Source: an uncultured Ferrovum sp. | Lineage (GTDB): Bacteria > Pseudomonadota > Gammaproteobacteria > Burkholderiales > Ferrovaceae | Direction of reading: 5' to 3' | Length of the DNA stretch: 46,300 nucleotides | NCBI GenBank assembly: GCA_903905585.1 | Contig: CAIVHB010000167.1 | Coordinates: 1-46,300 of the forward strand | Shown: piece by piece, positions 44,828-46,300 of the stretch | Layout: each line of letters starts with the position of its first letter | Numbering within the stretch: the first letter of the stretch is position 1 | Notes under the pieces: model-generated | What the model saw: the letters and a program-made list of their open reading frames with translations, nothing else | The model's database searches: none | Told to the model about the DNA's origin: nothing | Program-made: the position numbers and the translations under genes

Positions 44828-45808
44828 TTAGTTGGTTGGCGCGCCAGGCAACGTGGCCGGATCCACTACGGGCATGATTGGGTAGGCTGGGGCAACGTGG
44901 TGTTTAACAGCCCATAAATACCAGTTATCTACAGCAGTTCCCGTCAGCAAGATTCCAATACCACCTGTGAGTGGGCAGAGAATTGCAAACCACCAAGCCC
45001 AACGGTGAACGGATTCCATCGTGGCGTTAAAACCCATGGTCCAGCGCCAGAACAAAGCAGCACGTTCAGAGGCGGTTCCACGATCAATAATCTGCTCGAT
45101 TTCGCGTTCACCACCATAACGCCCCACGGCCAAGATGGTGGCGCCATGCATCGCAAACAGCAGCGCCGAACCATACAGAAAAACAATCGACAACATGTGG
45201 AAAGGGTTATAGAACAGATTGCCATAACGCAGAGACAAAGCAGCAGTCCAGTCTAAATGAGGGAAGAAACCAAATGGAGGTGCTTCACCCCATGCACCCA
45301 TGAGTATCGGACGGAAGAAACCCAGCACCATATACAGCCAAATCGCGGCACCAAACGCCCAACAAACATGCAATCCCAATCCCAGTTGTTTGGCGATACG
45401 ATAAGTACGTATCCACCACAGGAAAATAGCGGCAGTCAAAAATGCACCGTCGATCAACCACCACCCTCCTTCGCGTAATGGAGGGGTATGCAATCCATAA
45501 GCGGGTGAAGGAGGTTCCAGTGCTAACCAAGGCCATAATCGAAGAAATTGAACGGGATCCCAGTTCACTGAAGCCCACATATTGAGACCAATAATCTCAA
45601 AAGCGATCACACCACATAGTATCGAGGCGATACCAAACCAGCCCAAAAAAATAGGGCCAATTCGAGCATTACCAATCTTACCAGCAAGGTAAAGATGGAA
45701 AGAGCCAGAACTCCTATCGAATACGGTGTTCTCCTCCATGGGCACCGTATGGGGATGGGCGCTCCTAACCTGAGTACGGGTAAAGATATTTTGATATTCA
45801 ATATTCAT
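44828..45808 (-). CDS. pufM: Photosynthetic reaction centre subunit M
   Basis: The 326-residue product has five membrane helices with the expected pigment and iron sites: [25 protein letters not shown] (helix D area, including bacteriochlorophyll and non-haem-iron His), [11 protein letters not shown], and E-S-V-H-R-W-A-W-W. It pairs with PufL to hold the special pair, bacteriopheophytins, quinones and the iron. It starts 12 bases after pufL with a GGGGAGAG ribosome-binding site. The C-terminal extension ending P-G-A-P-T-N is usual for PufM with a bound cytochrome subunit. Confidence 0.97.
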   Translation of the reverse strand: MNIEYQNIFTRTQVRSAHPHTVPMEENTVFDRSSGSFHLYLAGKIGNARIGPIFLGWFGIASILCGVIAFEIIGLNMWASVNWDPVQFLRLWPWLALEPPSPAYGLHTPPLREGGWWLIDGAFLTAAIFLWWIRTYRIAKQLGLGLHVCWAFGAAIWLYMVLGFFRPILMGAWGEAPPFGFFPHLDWTAALSLRYGNLFYNPFHMLSIVFLYGSALLFAMHGATILAVGRYGGEREIEQIIDRGTASERAALFWRWTMGFNATMESVHRWAWWFAILCPLTGGIGILLTGTAVDNWYLWAVKHHVAPAYPIMPVVDPATLPGAPTN

Positions 45809-45820
45809 GATGCTCTCCCC

Positions 45821-46300
45821 TTATTTCCAGAACGGCAAGTCAAGCCACCATGACCACCACTCAGGCCAGCCTTTTGTCCAAAATGGTCCGCTAATAATGA
45901 TGCAAACCGCACTCCAAAAAACAGCATTGAGCGCTAGCACTAAACCAAGGCGGTGAATGCCTAAAGTTCCAACTGAGTAGCCAATTAAATCTAAGAAGTA
46001 GGTATCTTCATGTTCAGGGGTTTTTACAATCTGTCCACCACCCGGGTTAGTCGCTGACAACACCAGCGCTCCATGCAAGGCCAAGGCTAAACAGTTGGTA
46101 AAGAAGAAGGTGATCGCCAACATGTGCGCAGGGTTATAGTGGAAATGCAGGTATTGATAACCCACATTAGAGACCCAGTCTAAGTGCGCCAAGATTCCAT
46201 AAGGGAAACCATGACCCCAAGCACCCAGCAAGAGGGGGCGGATCACCACCAAGCTCACATACGCAAAAATTGCAACGCTGAAGGCAAATGGAACGTGATA
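45821..46300 (-). CDS. pufL: Photosynthetic reaction centre subunit L, C-terminal part (gene runs off the window)
   Basis: The frame is open to the last base and gives the final 159 residues of PufL. It contains [47 protein letters not shown] with an iron-ligand His, [10 protein letters not shown], and a Trp-rich end (W-P-E-W-W-S-W-W). The upstream part, and probably pufB and pufA, lie beyond the right edge. Confidence 0.96.
   Translation of the reverse strand, partial: YHVPFAFSVAIFAYVSLVVIRPLLLGAWGHGFPYGILAHLDWVSNVGYQYLHFHYNPAHMLAITFFFTNCLALALHGALVLSATNPGGGQIVKTPEHEDTYFLDLIGYSVGTLGIHRLGLVLALNAVFWSAVCIIISGPFWTKGWPEWWSWWLDLPFWK

Overview
The window reads as a chromosomal segment of a phototrophic, probably freshwater, betaproteobacterium (Burkholderiales; the low-to-mid 40s GC impression and the gene set would fit a Polynucleobacter-like lineage, but this is inference from family recognition, not a search). 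The decisive evidence for phototrophy is a puf operon entering from the right edge on the minus strand: pufL (partial), pufM and a tetraheme pufC. Other content typical of such bacteria includes a class I PHA synthase, a HiPIP, phosphoribulokinase, DUF3429, DUF3501 and DUF427 proteins, and two chemoreceptors.

Left part (1-8.6 kb): a partial small Cys-rich protein gene, a DCC-family gene broken by an in-frame TGA, a DUF3429 membrane protein, a classical Tat-exported HiPIP, a ChaN-like protein, a DUF4149 membrane protein and a Cache-type chemoreceptor. Next comes a compact three-gene, ATGA-coupled operon (7707 down to 5076, minus strand) encoding a ZorA-like proton channel, a ZorB-like OmpA/MotB protein and a small third protein. 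This looks like a Zorya-type anti-phage system with an unusual or shortened effector, and it abuts a 5'-truncated PatB/MalY gene.

Middle (8.6-26.9 kb): DUF427, a divergent cryptochrome/photolyase and an Fe-S (6-4)-type photolyase form one plus-strand run. They are followed by DUF3501, an OsmC-YcaO fusion, an SOS-controlled umuDC operon with a perfect LexA box, phosphoribulokinase, a 1-Cys peroxiredoxin, an RNase H-like hypothetical protein, phaC, a hydratase, a chemoreceptor with a C-terminal cytoplasmic sensor, and a cheB gene that has lost its 5' end. A second light-related cassette (24.8-26.9 kb) appears to encode a photolyase split into two proteins in reversed domain order, followed by an MpaB-like oxygenase.

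Right-centre (27-38 kb): a patatin phospholipase; a SulP anion transporter carrying STAS and cyclic-nucleotide-binding domains, immediately followed by a sensor adenylate cyclase; a four-gene DevBCA-TolC-like exporter; and an alpha/beta hydrolase.

Right end (38-46.3 kb), all on the minus strand: pufL-M-C closed by two strong terminators, then a coupled DUF2306-like membrane protein and cytochrome P450 pair, then a three-gene operon that is the most interesting item here. It encodes a Cyc2-like outer-membrane fused cytochrome-porin, a divergent six-cysteine HiPIP-like protein, and a second tetraheme PufC-like lipoprotein. Together they make a plausible electron path from outside the cell, across the outer membrane and periplasm, into the photosynthetic reaction centre. 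This is a candidate photoferrotrophy or extracellular electron uptake module. No gene-free stretch exceeds about 300 bases, and I saw no tRNA, rRNA, CRISPR array or insertion sequence.
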